Below are positions 22,677 to 34,514 of a stretch of DNA of 64,000 nt, one piece after another. Within the stretch, counting starts at the first letter, position 1; each line of letters starts with the position of its first letter. The notes under the pieces were generated by a model. It was not told where the DNA came from. It made no database searches and was given only the letters and a program-made list of their open reading frames with translations. A program made the translations under genes and the position numbers. The stretch is taken from assembly GCA_001910725.1 (NCBI GenBank), contig MJGA01000022.1:186001-250000 (forward strand). Reading direction: 5' to 3'. This DNA comes from Phanerodontia chrysosporium (Eukaryota > Basidiomycota > Agaricomycetes > Polyporales > Phanerochaetaceae).

Positions 22677-24429
22677 ATGACATTGCTAGCGGCGATGAGT
22701 GTCCTCGAGGAGAAGAAAGAGCTTGATGTCGAAAAGTGCAGCTCTCAAGACGACTTGGGGGAGAATGAGGTCGCCAGCTTAGATTCTGTGACCGAGGCAA
22801 GGCGAGTGCAACGGTATGGCAATCACTAGCCGATATTAACATCTTCACCAGGCTTGTGAGGCGCATAGACCTCCGCCTTGTTCCTTCTTCTATGTTTATT
22901 TACTTGGTGTGCTTCCTGGATCGCTCTAATATCGTAAGTTGCCAATCCTTCATACTACACGACATGCATACCGACCTCCACAGGGTAATGCCAAATTACT
23001 GAATGCGGCCACTGGAAATTCCCTCGTGCAAACAATTCACATGTCGGACAAGCAGTACCTTGTGGCCCTCATGATATTCATTGTCGCCTACACCCTGTTC
23101 GAGACGCCATCGAACTATATGCTGAAGAAGTTCCGTCCAAGTCGCTGGTAAGTTCTGTCACGAATCATGGCGAAGGACGAGAAGCTCACCAACATACTAG
23201 GATTGCCTTCCTGATGCTGGGATGGGGCCTTATGACTATGGTTCTGGGCGCAATACACAACTTTGCTGCGCTTGTCGTCATTCGTTTCCTTCTTGGCGCT
23301 TTCGAAGCTGGTCTCTTCCCGGGAATGATCTACTGCTTGACGTTTTGGTACAAGCAGGACGAGCGCGCCTTGCGAGCAGCCCTAATTCTCGCCTGTGCAA
23401 CTCTCGGTACGTATATATGTGCTCTCAAGCTCTCGGAACACCCAGATAACGATCACTAGGCGGTGCATTTGGAGGCGCGATAGCGTATGGTGTCGGACAC
23501 ATGAACGGACTACGCGGTCTCGAGGCGTGGCGTTGGCTGTTCATCATCGAAGGCGCTCCGTCCTGCGCGTGCGCCATCCTCGTCTTCTTCCTGTACCCCG
23601 ACTTCCCTGAAACAGCCAAATGGCTATCCGCCTTGGAACGAGAAGTGGCCGTCGAACGCATCAGAGGTGTCTCTTCCCTCGGTCACGCCAAGATAACGTG
23701 GAAGGAATCCAAGGATACTCTCATGGACTGGCGGCTCTATCTGCACTACCTCGTCTACATCTCAATTTCAGTCCCGTTCTCCAGCATTTCCTTGTTCTCG
23801 CCCACGATTGTATCCGGCCTCGGCTACGAGGGCCTGAATGCGCAGCTATTCACCGTGCCGCCATATGCCATCGCGTTCGTCGTGACTGTCTTCGTCTCGT
23901 GGCAGTCAGACAAACGCGGAATGCGCTCGTGGGGCGCATTCTTCTCACTGGCTATCGCAGGCGTTAGCTTCCTTGCACAAGGTCTGCGTCGCGTACTCCT
24001 CTTCCGTCCGCCGAGCCGACACTGATTACGTGCTAGGTGCGCTCCCGTCTCACGCGTTTAAAGCGCGGTACGGCCTGCTGTGCGTCGCCGTCGCGTTCTC
24101 GTTCTCCAGCATCCCGCCGCTGCTCAGTTGGCTTACGGCCAATCTGCGGAATACGGGAGCATCGACACTCGCTGTGCCGCTCAACGTCTCCATCGGCCAA
24201 ATCGGTCAGATTGTCGGTACGTCCAGGATTGCTTGTGATCCGAAATGGTGCTGATGGTCATGTAGGTGTGTACATCTTCAAGAGCTCTGAAGCTCCCGGC
24301 TATCCGACCGGACACTTCACCAACGCCGCCTTCCTCATCGAAGGTGCGCTCGTGGTGCTCGTATTACGCTGGATATACATCAGGAGGAACAAGAAGCTGC
24401 TGCCCGGCGAGCGGAGATGGCAGCTATGA
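22677..24429 (+). CDS. MFS transporter, anion:cation symporter (DAL5-like) family
   Basis: A 12-helix plasma-membrane transporter of the DAL5/allantoate permease branch of the major facilitator superfamily, which imports organic anions and vitamins with protons. Exon 1 is hydrophilic (MTLLAAMSVLEEKKELDVEK). Exon 2 gives LVRRIDLRLVPSSMFIYLVC and FLDRSNI, followed by GNAKLLNAATGNSLVQTIHM, LVALMIFIVAYTLFETPSNY and MLKKFRPSRW, the family's helix 2 and loop. RFLLGAFEAGLFPGMIYCLT is the helix 4 signature. Then come WRWLFIIEGAPSCACAILVF, YPDFPETAKWLSALEREVAV, NLRNTGASTLAVPLNVSIGQ, and YIFKSSEAPGYPTGHFTNAA, with the end YIRRNKKLLPGERRWQL. All introns are 45-60 nt and in phase. The substrate cannot be read from sequence. 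A decayed relative lies directly downstream. Confidence 0.92.
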
Positions 24430-24781
24430 GTGTAGTATAATCGCTTCATTCCCGTCGCTGCATCTTGTTGGGAAGAAATGTCGTCTAGATCGCGGGCATC
24501 ATATAAGAAAGTTATTGCATCTGAACCTTGCCTTCAATGGGCTCGACGCTCACCTGATCGTGGTCGCGCTGGTGAATTTACAGTCTTACGCGACTCAAAT
24601 ACCATGTGACCTGGTGGCCACCCTCTCTGTCATTGTTAACACGACCGTGCGACTGTTCTTGCCCGGCCATGGTCTAAGGTCGGGCCTTTTCTACGTCTAT
24701 AGCTCCTGTGATTGCTGATGCCTGCGGTTTAGCCAGACATATATGGAGGATTGTCTCCTCTTGACATCGAGAGTGCTCAGA
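24430..24781. other. Spacer between MFS gene and its decayed copy
   Basis: About 350 bases holding the MFS 3' flank. No gene is seen, and I could not find leftover sequence of the missing N-terminal half of the downstream copy here. Confidence 0.4.
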
Positions 24782-25570
24782 TGGAAAAGCCATCCGACCA
24801 AGATGAGCGAGTGGTATGTTCATCCTCGTTCACCTGAAACCTCTTATGCTGAGCTATCTGTCAGGGTTTTTTTGGCGCACCGACACGAAACTGTTCAGCT
24901 TTGAAGGGATCCCGTCCTGTCTCTGCGCAGTCCTTGTCTACTACTTCAAAGCTTCAATCCTGACTACCCCGAAGCGAGCATCTGGCTCTCGCCAGCAGAA
25001 CGCGCCATAGCCACGTAGCGCATCAAGGGCGTCGCGGTGCTCGGCGAGAGAAGCTGACGTGGGCGGAGGCAAAGGCGACGCTGAGAGACTGGCAGCTCTA
25101 CCTGCATAATGCGATGTGTGTCACGTTCTCCGTGGCATTTTCAAGCAGATCACTATTCACGCCGACTGTGTTTGGCGATTGCTGGACTATCCTTCCTTGT
25201 CCAAGGTAAGCAGTAAGGTCTGTCACCCTCGGACTCACTCAAGGCCCGATATGGTTTTCTTTCCGTTTCGGTTCCCTTCTCATTCGCCATACAACCGCCC
25301 TTGCATAGCTGACTCTCTGCAAACCTCCGGAACACCGGTGCCATGACACTCGCCCTGCCATTGAATATGTCTGTGGGACAACTCGGTCAGATCATCGGTA
25401 TGTTTGCACCACTGGACAGTAGGCTATTGCATCCTCATCGCCCCGTAGGTATCTAAGTCTACAAGAATTCCGAAGCTCCCGGATTTCCGACAGGTCACTT
25501 CACGAACGCAGGATTCCCGCTCACGGTAGCCGCCATGGTTTCTTTGGTTACGGCTCATCTATATCATAGG
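24782..25570 (+). pseudogene. Decayed partial copy of a DAL5-like MFS transporter
   Basis: Pieces of the upstream transporter recur in order but in broken frames. FSFEGIPSCLCAVLVYYF matches the block before PDFPETAKW; the bases after it read like YPDY-x-EASIWLS with frame slips; RIKGVAVLG and LTWAEAKATLRDWQLYLHNA match the following loop; NTGAMTLALPLNMSVGQLGQ and YKNSEAPGFPTGHFTNAGF match the last helices. The start of the last exon reads Gly-Ile-stop-Val-Tyr, with TAA at 25454-25456 where the intact gene has a sense codon. Helices 1 to 5 are missing. This is a relic of a tandem duplication, not a functional transporter. Divergence is high enough to suggest an old copy. Confidence 0.78.
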
Positions 25571-25734
25571 TAACCGTTTGTTGTCTTCTGCAGATCGCCA
25601 ATGGCAGCTTTGACATACGCATCTACATGGTAGCGTCTATGAGATTCCATTAATTCCAGACAGCATGAGCATGGTATGTACAGTGCCAAGGTATATTAGA
25701 TTAGCAGCAATGTATAGTCCCCCACAAAAATCTA

Positions 25735-28700
25735 TCAGAGACACCACCCAACCGCGACAGTTGGGTCCCGCACGCCCCGCGTCTGCGAGAGCGTCAAAGC
25801 GAAGTTGAGACATTCGCGCTCGCGGTCTCGCCTGTCCTGCAGCTTGTACGCGCGCGCGAGGAAGTACCACGCCTCGGGCACATCCCAACCGGCACCGCGC
25901 GTGAGATCGGACAAGAGCCCTGCCGCAAGATCGACGTTCTCCATGTCGATGACATCCTGCCCGTCCGGCGAGTTAGTCGTAGGCGAGAGGTACATCCTGC
26001 AAAGATAGATAGTGGCTGCGACGTCGTTGGGCCGGATGAACAGCGCTTTGCGGAAGGCCTCCGCAGCGCGATAGTCGTCGCCCAGCGCAGAGTGATAAAG
26101 GCCGAGCTTCGAATGAGGCTGTCAGATACTGCTTCGTCATCAAGAGGAACGGAGTACATACTTGGACCCAGACAGCTGGATTGTCCTCGTCTCTGACTTC
26201 CGCTTCTTGTATAGCACCCCTCGCCTGCTCTATCTTGCCTAGCCTGCGGAAGATAGCTGCAGACATGAGCCAGAGGTCGCTCAGGAGGCGCAGGTCGCGG
26301 CTCGTCCGACTGTTCGTGGCGCGAGAGACCGGGTCAGGCGACGACGCGCGCGGTGGCGGTGGGACATCAAGGAACGAGAGGTCCTGCTGCGATGCGTATA
26401 TGCTATGGTACTGGCGCAAGTGTATTGAAGAAGCTTGGTACGGGTTATGCCCAAGAACGGAGTGGAAGTCTGTCGCCCATGTCAGGATTTCTCTTGACTC
26501 TCAAAAAACGGACCATACCTGGTGCAGATGTCGTTCGCTTGAGACTCAAACTTCCATGCCTGCCGACGCCATGGCCAATCTTCTTCGAGATCGTCGTTAT
26601 GCGTGCTTGGCCCTTGTGCACCCCGCTCTTGAGAACCTCTCGCACCTTCTTCCCGCGCGAGACATCCCTGTCCTTCTCATCGAGCGACGCTGAACGCTTT
26701 TCTGCACCGGCCTCGCCGAGCTGCATGCTCGAGCGCTGACTGTCCTCGGATAGCACTGCAGGCGTTGCAGGCGTGACTGTGATACCGATGGGAACAGACA
26801 TGTCACCTGACGGATCGTCCAGCCGCAGGTTTGGCGGAGGCCCTGGGGACGGAGCCATCGGTTGTTGGGTACGGACTGAGGCAACATCGAAAAGCCGAGT
26901 GTCCTGCGAGACTCTTCGGCTATCGATGGACTGTCTCCCTGAGGTTGTGTGAGCGGAAAGACGCGTATTCCGTGCTAAGAGTACGCACTGTCATCCAGCG
27001 TAGCCGGTCGCTTTTCTCGGAACCACTGGAACACCTCCAACCACTTGTCTCCTACCGACTCTGCGCCCTCGACGAACTCCGTGAGGGCAAGCTGTGTCAT
27101 CCGCGCTTGCAGTGCATACTCGAACTTTTCCTGGCGATTCGAGAGCGGACGGTCGCCTGTAGGCTGAAGGAGCCCTGCCGAAGGAGGAATATCTTTGGCA
27201 CCAGGCGGGAGGATCGTTTCACGCAGGTGTTCTGCATGCCCGTTCACGCCGTTCACACCATTGGTGCCATCGCCGTTGATGGTACGCTGCTCCGCATCGG
27301 CCTCTTGCACGGTCTGTACGAAGTCACGTATCGTGATACCGCGCGCAGAGCCGTTCGCCTCGGGTGGTGGCTCGTCGTCGGCTAGATCCGCTTCTGCAAT
27401 GCCGATGCCGATATCGAGGACGCTCTTCGAAGCCTTCCAGTCGCCTGTCGCGGCGAGCAGCAGTCCAAGAAGGTGCCAATGCCGTATTTCACTCGAATCC
27501 AACTCGACAGCGGCGCGGGCATGCTCGATCGCCGCCGCCATGTCCTTTGAGGGGCCCGGCCGTGCGAGCGCAAGCGCGAGATGGTGGTGTGCCGACGCAG
27601 TCGGATATGTGCCTACCGCGGCAGTAAAGTGCTCGAGCGAGTGGGCGAGCTTGAGATCGCGCGTGCGTGGATCTTGTTCTGGGGCAAACATGAGCTGAAG
27701 GCAGACAATGAGTAGGGCTGCACGCACCAGTAAAGGCCATGACCGAACACCATATGCCCTCTGCGAGCTGAATACTGGCTACCATCTCCTTGTCGTCCTC
27801 TTCAAGTCGCGTCTTTGCTTTCTGAACCATCGTCCCTGCCTCTCGTGCGAGCTCTACTGCCTTGCCATGGTCCGTCTCCTGCACTGCGAGGCGACAGAAC
27901 ATCTTGGCACCATGCACAAGCGTCTGAACCCACTGGCGGTCGGTGTCCCATTCGAGAGCACCATCCAGGTCGGCCTTCGACCCGCCCTGCGACGCACCGG
28001 CCTCACGCGCCTTGCTGACGACTTGTATGTACAGCTGAAGCGTCCGCTTCGCAAGTTCGGGATCACCTGACACAGCGAGCAGCCGCGACATGTGCCGGTA
28101 TATGCGGAATGAATTGAACGTAAGCCGTGTTGCCCACCACAAGAACTAAGGCCACTCATTCAGTAAGTCATTCAGCAAATATAAAGGGACACTGACGTCA
28201 ATGACCCAACCCGCGTACTCTCCGACGGCGCCGTCCGCCTCCCAGACCGCGACGCAGAGGTCCACAAAGTCTTCGACGCGAACGTTGCGTTCTCCAGCGC
28301 GGGGAAACTTGGTGCAGACGCTTAGGAGCGCACGAAGCTCTTGCAGTACAGAACGGGCTGTACTGATCCATCGGGGAGCCTTCGCCTTTAGTGCGTCAGA
28401 TGGCAACAACTTCGCGCGCAGCACGAAGGCGCGAAGGTGCACAGTAGCGACTGTCGACCGCAGTTCTGGGTGAAATGTGGCAGGCCAGTGTGCGCTGCAT
28501 CCCCGGTAGAGGCCTTGAAGGGTCCAGAACGAGCTGGCATATGAATCCTCCACGGACGGGTCGCTTGATCGGGCTACGAGCACGATCGCTCTGCGCAAGG
28601 CCCGTTCCGTCCATCGCCACAGTTCCCGAAATCGTGAAAATGAGGGCGAGGATGCGTTCACGACCTGAGGCGAGGCCGGATTCGCGGTGCGTTGAATTTC

Positions 28701-29559
28701 AGGTAAAATTGAGTTAATCAGAGGAACGGCTCGCATGTATGCGTCGACAGCTTTCTGAGGGTCTTGTGGGTAGAGTCGCTCGCAGGACATGCCTATAATG
28801 ATTGAGGGTTGCTTCGCCCTGAGACAGAGGTTTCGACGCACCCTCAAGAGCTATGCTCCGAATACACTCCGTCAAGCCCCACAAGCGTGCCTCTTCGACC
28901 TCCGAGCGAGGTATCGTTGAAACTGAGACCAGACTTGCAGAGCGTGAAGTAGAGGCGGCGTCTGCTACAGATGTCAGGGATACGGAGGGTCCAGAAGTGT
29001 CTATCCGCATGTCCTCATATGCAGCAACCCTGGCTGGTACGTCCGTAAGCTTGGAGACCTCAGTCACCAGTGTGAGACATTCTTCAGGGCGTCCCAAAGC
29101 GTATGCGTAATAAGCCAGTGCGAGCTTCACTGGCTACAGTACGCTATTAGAAACCGAATTACGGTAGAGCGACAATGGACGCACCTCCTTGTCCGCATTC
29201 CGAAGAGCCTTCAGAGCCGCGTAGCCTGCTGACGCCTCATCTCTCCTTCCCTGCGGCAACACACATTCGTCGTCAAGATCTAGTGCATCGGAGAAGCGGT
29301 TCTGGAACTCGGCATCGTGCGACTCGACGTTGTGTTGTCCTACACCAGATTCGAGTACGAGGGCGACTGCTTGAGTCTGTGATGCCAGCTCCGCCACATC
29401 GGAGTATCCATGGCAGTGCTTGTTGAACTTTCTCAGGAGCTCAGACCAAGGTAGTAGGGTTCCATTGGGTGCTTTCGCAGGAAGTGCCACGTCCCAATTT
29501 CCTGCCGTGAGTGTTGCCAGCAGCTGCGTCCAGTAATGTCTGTCTTTCCCAGTAGCCAT
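25735..29559 (-). CDS. TPR protein, YPP1/TTC7-like
   Basis: A large (about 1,050 residues) TPR-superhelix protein resembling yeast Ypp1 and animal TTC7, scaffolds that hold PI4-kinase Stt4/PI4KA with Efr3 at the plasma membrane. The start is MATGKDRHYWTQLLATLTAG. Later blocks are KLALAYYAYALGRPEECLTL, MSCERLYPQDPQKAVDAYMR, FWTLQGLYRGCSAHWPATFH, NSFRIYRHMSRLLAVSGDPE, AHHHLALALARPGPSKDMAA, HWHLLGLLLAATGDWKASKS, a Ser-rich region with basic patches (ITTISKKIGHGVGRHGSLSL), then LWLMSAAIFRRLGKIEQARG, LGLYHSALGDDYRAAEAFRK and AWYFLARAYKLQDRRDRERE, ending VAVGWCL. Exons join in phase throughout, including ALEG-MSCERLY across the intron near 28800. Repeats cluster in the C-terminal third, as in the family. 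The assignment is by overall architecture, so an unrelated TPR scaffold is possible. Confidence 0.75.
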
Positions 29560-30189
29560 CGTTGTCAGCAGATTCTACCGCATGAGAGGCTTCAGCAAGA
29601 GCAGGGAGCGTGTCCGTGATGAGGCTCGCACAAGGCGCGGGGCGGAGGAGAGAAGGATAGACGGAATTTGAGCGTGAGGAGGGGGAGAGACCTCCGCGTC
29701 GCGGTATAGCATTTCATGAGAAACTAAGATTACCAAAGAAGGCAATCTTTCGTGCAGTTTCCTACACTTGCAGCTGATTTGCTGGATTGAATGGCTCTTT
29801 TTGCTAGCCAGCCAAGTATGTGCTTTGGATGTGCTTTCAGTGACTGTAGCGGAACGTGCCAGCTAAGAACAATAGCATCACCGGTCAGCCTTTACGCAGG
29901 TGTTCTGTGCAACGAATAATGTCGATTTTCCAGAAACATTCCAATTATGGTAGGTCACGTGGTAATGATGGAGCAGAGCGAAGCTGTTTCCATCAAAGAG
30001 ACTGGCTGGGGGTGCGTATTTAACTCCCACGCCGCACCTTGAACCTCGCCATCACACTCTGCTCGAACATCTGTGTGCTAGACGCGTCACGCCCGCAACT
30101 CACGGGATGCGTCGATGAAGATTGCTGTTCATTCGTGATTAACCTGTCTCCGAAATGCGTGTTAAATTGCAGTACAGGTGGCAGTTGCA
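29560..30189. other. Intergenic, no gene seen
   Basis: About 630 bases between the YPP1-like start and the stop of the next reverse-strand gene. It should contain the YPP1-like promoter. It is AT-richer than its flanks; no feature stands out. Confidence 0.45.
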
Positions 30190-31428
30190 TTATTGATAGT
30201 CCGCGACAGTCGTACCAATAGCCAGCTCCTTCGCCTTCTGCACGACGGCATGGGTGATGACGACGTCTTGTATGCCCACACCGACCGACTTGAAGATCGT
30301 CACGTCTCCGCACCTTTGCACAGCTTCGACTGCCGACGCATTCAGGACCCAGCCTTCTCCAGAGAGCCTGATGACCTCTCCGAGCTCGGTGACATCGGAG
30401 GGGCCCAAGCCGGCCGAGATGAGCTCCCCTGCCTCTGACTAGAGAGCTACACGTAAGAGGCGGCTGGCGGCAGTGAGGGTGGTCACGCACCGCTGCACCA
30501 GCGCGGTAGTCGACTACGACACGGCCGGCGCGCTTCACGAGTTCGGTGTCGATCTCATGCCTGTTTGTCGGGTCAGGTCAATCAGGTATGTCGAGTCCAA
30601 GACACTGACATCGCAGGCGTATACGACCCGATGAGACACAGGTGCGTGCCGGGAGAGATATAGCTCGAAGGGAACAGAGGGCTCGTCGAAGAGGTAGCCG
30701 TGATCACGATATCTGCCTCGCGCAAGAGCCGGCAGAGGTCTGGATGCTCGCCGCCGTTCTCCACGGCGAGCGCATGTCCTTCGATCCTGACACGCGAGGC
30801 AAATTTGTCTCCTAGGTCCGATATCAAGCTGCTCATCCGGTCGTTGTGGGCGCGATTGAATACGTTACACGTCCGGATAGACGGGTACTGGGCCAAGAAC
30901 AGGGAGAGGTGCGCCGCGACCTGTGCGCCTGCGCCGATGGCCACGATACTGTTCGGAGCCTGGGGCCCAGCAGCCATGTCGCCAGGAGAGAGCCTGTGCA
31001 TACACTGTGTCACAACGGGGACGACAAATCGTGTGAACAGGTGGCCTACTCGCTGCATTGCGGAGTGCAGTGAGCTTGCGGGCGTTCACGACGGCCGAGA
31101 CCTCGCCGGTCTGCTCGTCGAGCACCATCGTGCTGGCCGGCAGCCCGCGCGCCTTGACCTCGCGCGGTGCAGTCGCGGTCGGCACGGACACGATCTTGAT
31201 GGCGGTTCCTGCCAAGGGCGCGAGGCGCGAGGGCATGAAGAGGGTGTGGTGGTTCGGGCTCGAGATCGTGCTCCGGTGGGGAATAACAACGCCCTTGCTG
31301 TCGCCTCCCGCGCCGGAGTAGGCAGCGAGGTCGACGAAGACCCGGGCCATGAGGCTTGTGAGTTCCTCGGCCTCGAATTTGGACACAACGCGGTCGACAT
31401 CTGTGCCGGATAGGACTAGGAGGGTCAT
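30190..31428 (-). CDS. Ornithine cyclodeaminase / mu-crystallin family protein
   Basis: A cytosolic NAD(P)-dependent protein of the OCD/mu-crystallin family, whose members include ornithine cyclodeaminase, ketimine reductases and alanine dehydrogenase-like enzymes. The start MTLLVLSGTDVDRVVSKFEA is followed by IPHRSTISSPNHHTLFMPSR, AIKIVSVPTATAPREVKARG, TMVLDEQTGEVSAVVNARKL and TALRNAA. After an intron the frame gives SLLATWLLGPQAPNSIVAIG with the Rossmann motif GAGAQVAAHL, then DIVITATSSTSPLFPSSYIS and GTHLCLIGSYTP. Short exons supply ELVKRAGRVVVDYRAGA and EAGELISAGLGPSDVTELGE; the end is TIFKSVGVGIQDVVITHAVV with a stop at 30190-30192. The K-x-V-x-Gly-x-G-x-QD motif near the end is typical. 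The true substrate is not predictable. The frame is intact. Confidence 0.88.
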
Positions 31429-32236
31429 GTTGGGTCAATCTGGGCCTGTTCTACACGCAGAAGTGAGCTGAGAAGATGTGTACTGATATGAAGCAATACA
31501 TACCTGTCGTTGGTGTGCAGGTGCTGGACGTCTGCCTGTCATCTGCACGCATCCAAAGCAGGAGTCATGTCGAGGGCGCCAAAGAGCACCTGGTGCGGTA
31601 ACGTGACCGACTTTACACGCGTGAATTGCCTCCGAGGAGGAAATGCTTCCGTTTCTCAGGAAAGTGATAGCGAGCTGCAGCCTACATCGAGGATGCGAGC
31701 GAGAGGAGGATACTTTGCGTGGAAGGTCGCGCAAGGCGTGGGAAGGGATCTCTGATCGGTTTGCCGGATGGGGGCCTCGCTGCCGCCCACGACGACCAGC
31801 CTCTCTTCGCCAACGTTGGGCGGTATGCCCGCAACGATGCAGTTGTATGCTCTCACGTGCGAGCCTGTTGAGTACACGCCTGTCCCGCCCACTTCCTATG
31901 AACAGCACGTGTCGATCTCCCCGCTCTGGCCCCAGCTCGATGTCTTTGCCCGCGTCGCTGCGCCGCCTCACTCCCATTTCAGCGCATAGCACCGCCTTTC
32001 GCACACAGCGACATGCTCAGGACGCCCGCCATCAGTTGCAGCCCTCTAGCACGGACGTTGTTCCCCTCCGCACGTCGAGACCAGACACCGACACGATTTC
32101 TTGGCATCTCTTAGGCGGCGCTGGCAGGGAAGTACATATAACAGAACCTTGAGGCAAGACACCTTTCTCTTCTTGTCCCCCACCCTCCTCTTTCCTCCTC
32201 TTTCGCCTTGTATTCTTCCCCTTCTAGTTCTCCCTA
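31429..32236. promoter_or_regulatory. Divergent intergenic region with pyrimidine-rich leader before the CaCA gene
   Basis: About 800 bases between opposite starts. The 90 bases before 32237 are strongly CT-rich (ctttctcttcttgtccccca and onward), a common fungal promoter and leader feature. Mirror frames exist at 31768-31989 (+) and 31656-31892 (-); neither shows a motif, so no gene is called, though the plus frame of 73 codons has reasonable composition. Confidence 0.45.
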
Positions 32237-34341
32237 ATGACCAGCAAAGAAGCTAATGACAATATTCACATGGCGGAACTGGGCAGTGCGCCAAAGTCAA
32301 TGTCTGACGCCGAACGAGGGTACGCTAAACTGGACACGACTGAGCCAAGCTCGGAAGCCCTTGAACTTGGACACTTACAACACCGCTCCAGCAACCAGTC
32401 TCAGGAGTCGGCGCAAGGCAACGGGCAGTCAGAGTCCCACAATCCTACGCTCTACGAACAGTACCTCTCGAGAAAGCAGGTGATATGGGATCGTCTGCGG
32501 GGGAAGGGTAGGCGTGTACCAGGCTTTGGGGAGAGCATGAAGAATGTGCTGTTCAGCTCATGTAAGTTTCGTCACGCCTGACATTCAAGCATGGTAACGC
32601 ATATGCGCACAGGGATCAACGTGCTCTTCCTCCTCCTTCCAATCGCTTGGGTATCGCACTTTGAACGAAGCTGGCCACATGAACTCACGTTCTCACGTAC
32701 GCACGTTCTCAAAGAACTTTCTCTGCGAGTCTAAAGTCTAATCGTGCTCAGTCTGCTTCGTTGCCATCATTCCTCTGGAGAAGATGTTCGATTGGGGCGG
32801 CGAACAGATGGCGTTGTACCTTGGGAAAGACCTCGGGGACTTGGTCATCATTACTCTGAACAAGTGAGTGCTGCGCAAGCTGTTTGTAGCAGTCTAGGAA
32901 TTGACCTCACCACCATAGTGCTGTCGAGGCGGCATTGGCAATTGCCCTGTTGCGCAAGTGCGAGTGAGTGAATCATCCTCATGCATTAGAACTACCCTAA
33001 TTTGCTGCAGACTTCGGTTGCTACAGTCCACCATCATAGGTATGCCAACCCCTCGCTTCAAGAGTCACTCACGTATCTTGCGTAGGCGTAATAATACTGC
33101 ACCTTCTGCTCATACCCGGCACCGCCTTCCTCGCGGGCGGCGCAACGATATGGGAGCAGAACCTACACCCACACCCCACGCAGCTGAACCACTCGCTGCT
33201 GGCCGTCGGCGTGCTGACAATCCTGCTGCCGACCGCGCTGTTCGCGGCGCTGGACCGCGGCGCGCAGTCGCTCGCGACGAACGGGGCGCTCGCATACTCT
33301 GGCAACGTGATCTCGGACCACACGCGCGACGAGATCCTGCGGATGAGCCGCGGGCTCGCGGTCGTGCTGCTGATCGTGTACGTCGGCTCGCGCATCTTCC
33401 TGCACAACCCGCCCGGCGAGGGCAACGCGGGCACCGTCGCGCCGAACGCACCGCTCGAGCAGAAACTCCAGGAGATCAACCTCGAGATCGTCAACCCCGA
33501 GATCCACCCGCTCGCGTGCGTGACGCTGCTCGTCATCACGATCGCGCTCATGGCGACGACGGCCGAGTTCGTGAGTCGCCCTCCGTTTCTGTGGTCGGTG
33601 TCGGCGCTGACACGCGCGCACAGCTCGTCGAGAGCATCGAGTACGTCCGCGAGTCCGGGCACATCCAAGAAGAGTACGGCCTGCCCTTTCGCGTGTTTGA
33701 TAGTGTCTCATTGTCTGTCAGGTGGTTCGGCCTCATCCTGCTTCCAGTCGTCTCGTTCTCGGCAGACGGCTGTGTGGCGATCGCGTACTTTGCGCGGTCG
33801 ATGTGGAACCATATTATCGGCAAGGAGACGATGGTGCCGTCGGAGCTGGCCAAAGGCCGTGCAATTGACCTGAGCATCCAGTTCGTGCTCTTCTGGATGC
33901 CGTTCCTCGTGCTTCTCGGCTGGTGGATTAACAAGCCGATGCACTTGCTTTTCGGTGAGACACCTCGTGCCATGCCAGCAATAAGATGGCTAAGCTTTCG
34001 GTCATCAGATTACTATGAGCTCGCGGTCGTACTCGGCTCCTGTTTCCTTGTCAACTACGTCACGGCGGACTCGAAGACGAACTGGGTCGAAGGCCTGATC
34101 ATGGTCGCTTTCTACGTCATGATTGTACGTTGTTTCTGCTGTCTGAGGACATGCAACTTTCTCACGCGCTGAACAGGCCATCACGGCGTGGTTCTACGTT
34201 GGCCAGCCTGAGCTCGCTGCAATGCTCAACTGCCCCGGTACTGTCGCCGCGTACGTCGCTGGTGGCGGCGAGGGCGAGGGCGCAACAGAAGGCGGTGAAG
34301 GTGCCGCTGTCGTCGCTCACGCCATTAGGGCTCTTTTCTAA
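32237..34341 (+). CDS. CaCA-superfamily cation/proton exchanger
   Basis: A multi-pass membrane protein of the Ca2+:cation antiporter superfamily, probably a vacuolar or endomembrane Ca2+/H+ exchanger. The hydrophilic start MTSKEANDNIHMAELGSAPK leads to INVLFLLLPIAWVSHFERSW, then the first alpha repeat FDWGGEQMALYLGKDLGDLV with TLNNAVEAALAIALLRKCEL and LQSTIIGVIILHLLLIPGTA. After hydrophobic segments and a loop (VGSRIFLHNPPGEGNAG) comes LVESIEYVRESGHIQEEWFG and the second repeat LILLPVVSFSADGCVAIAYF. RAIDLSIQFVLFWMPFLVLL and CFLVNYVTADSKTNWVEGL are typical late helices. The frame is intact across seven or more exons. The canonical GNxxE motifs are altered: NNAVE in repeat 1 and SADGC in repeat 2, so ion specificity may differ. 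Confidence 0.82.
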
Positions 34342-34514
34342 CGGTTCTTCGCTGCTTATCTTGTTGCATCTTGGACGACAATCACGTTTTCGCTTTCAAG
34401 CACGCTCAATAATTCATGGACTCTGACGCATTTCTTCACGTAGACCGACGCATATAGCATAGCATAACTTAGAACACAATGCATGTTTTATCCAATAGTA
34501 CATTTTGTTGTTTC

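Noticed and set aside
31435..32004. Extra gene between the OCD-family gene and the CaCA exchanger
   Set aside because: Overlapping frames on both strands have plausible composition, but no motif or splice pattern favours any one of them.
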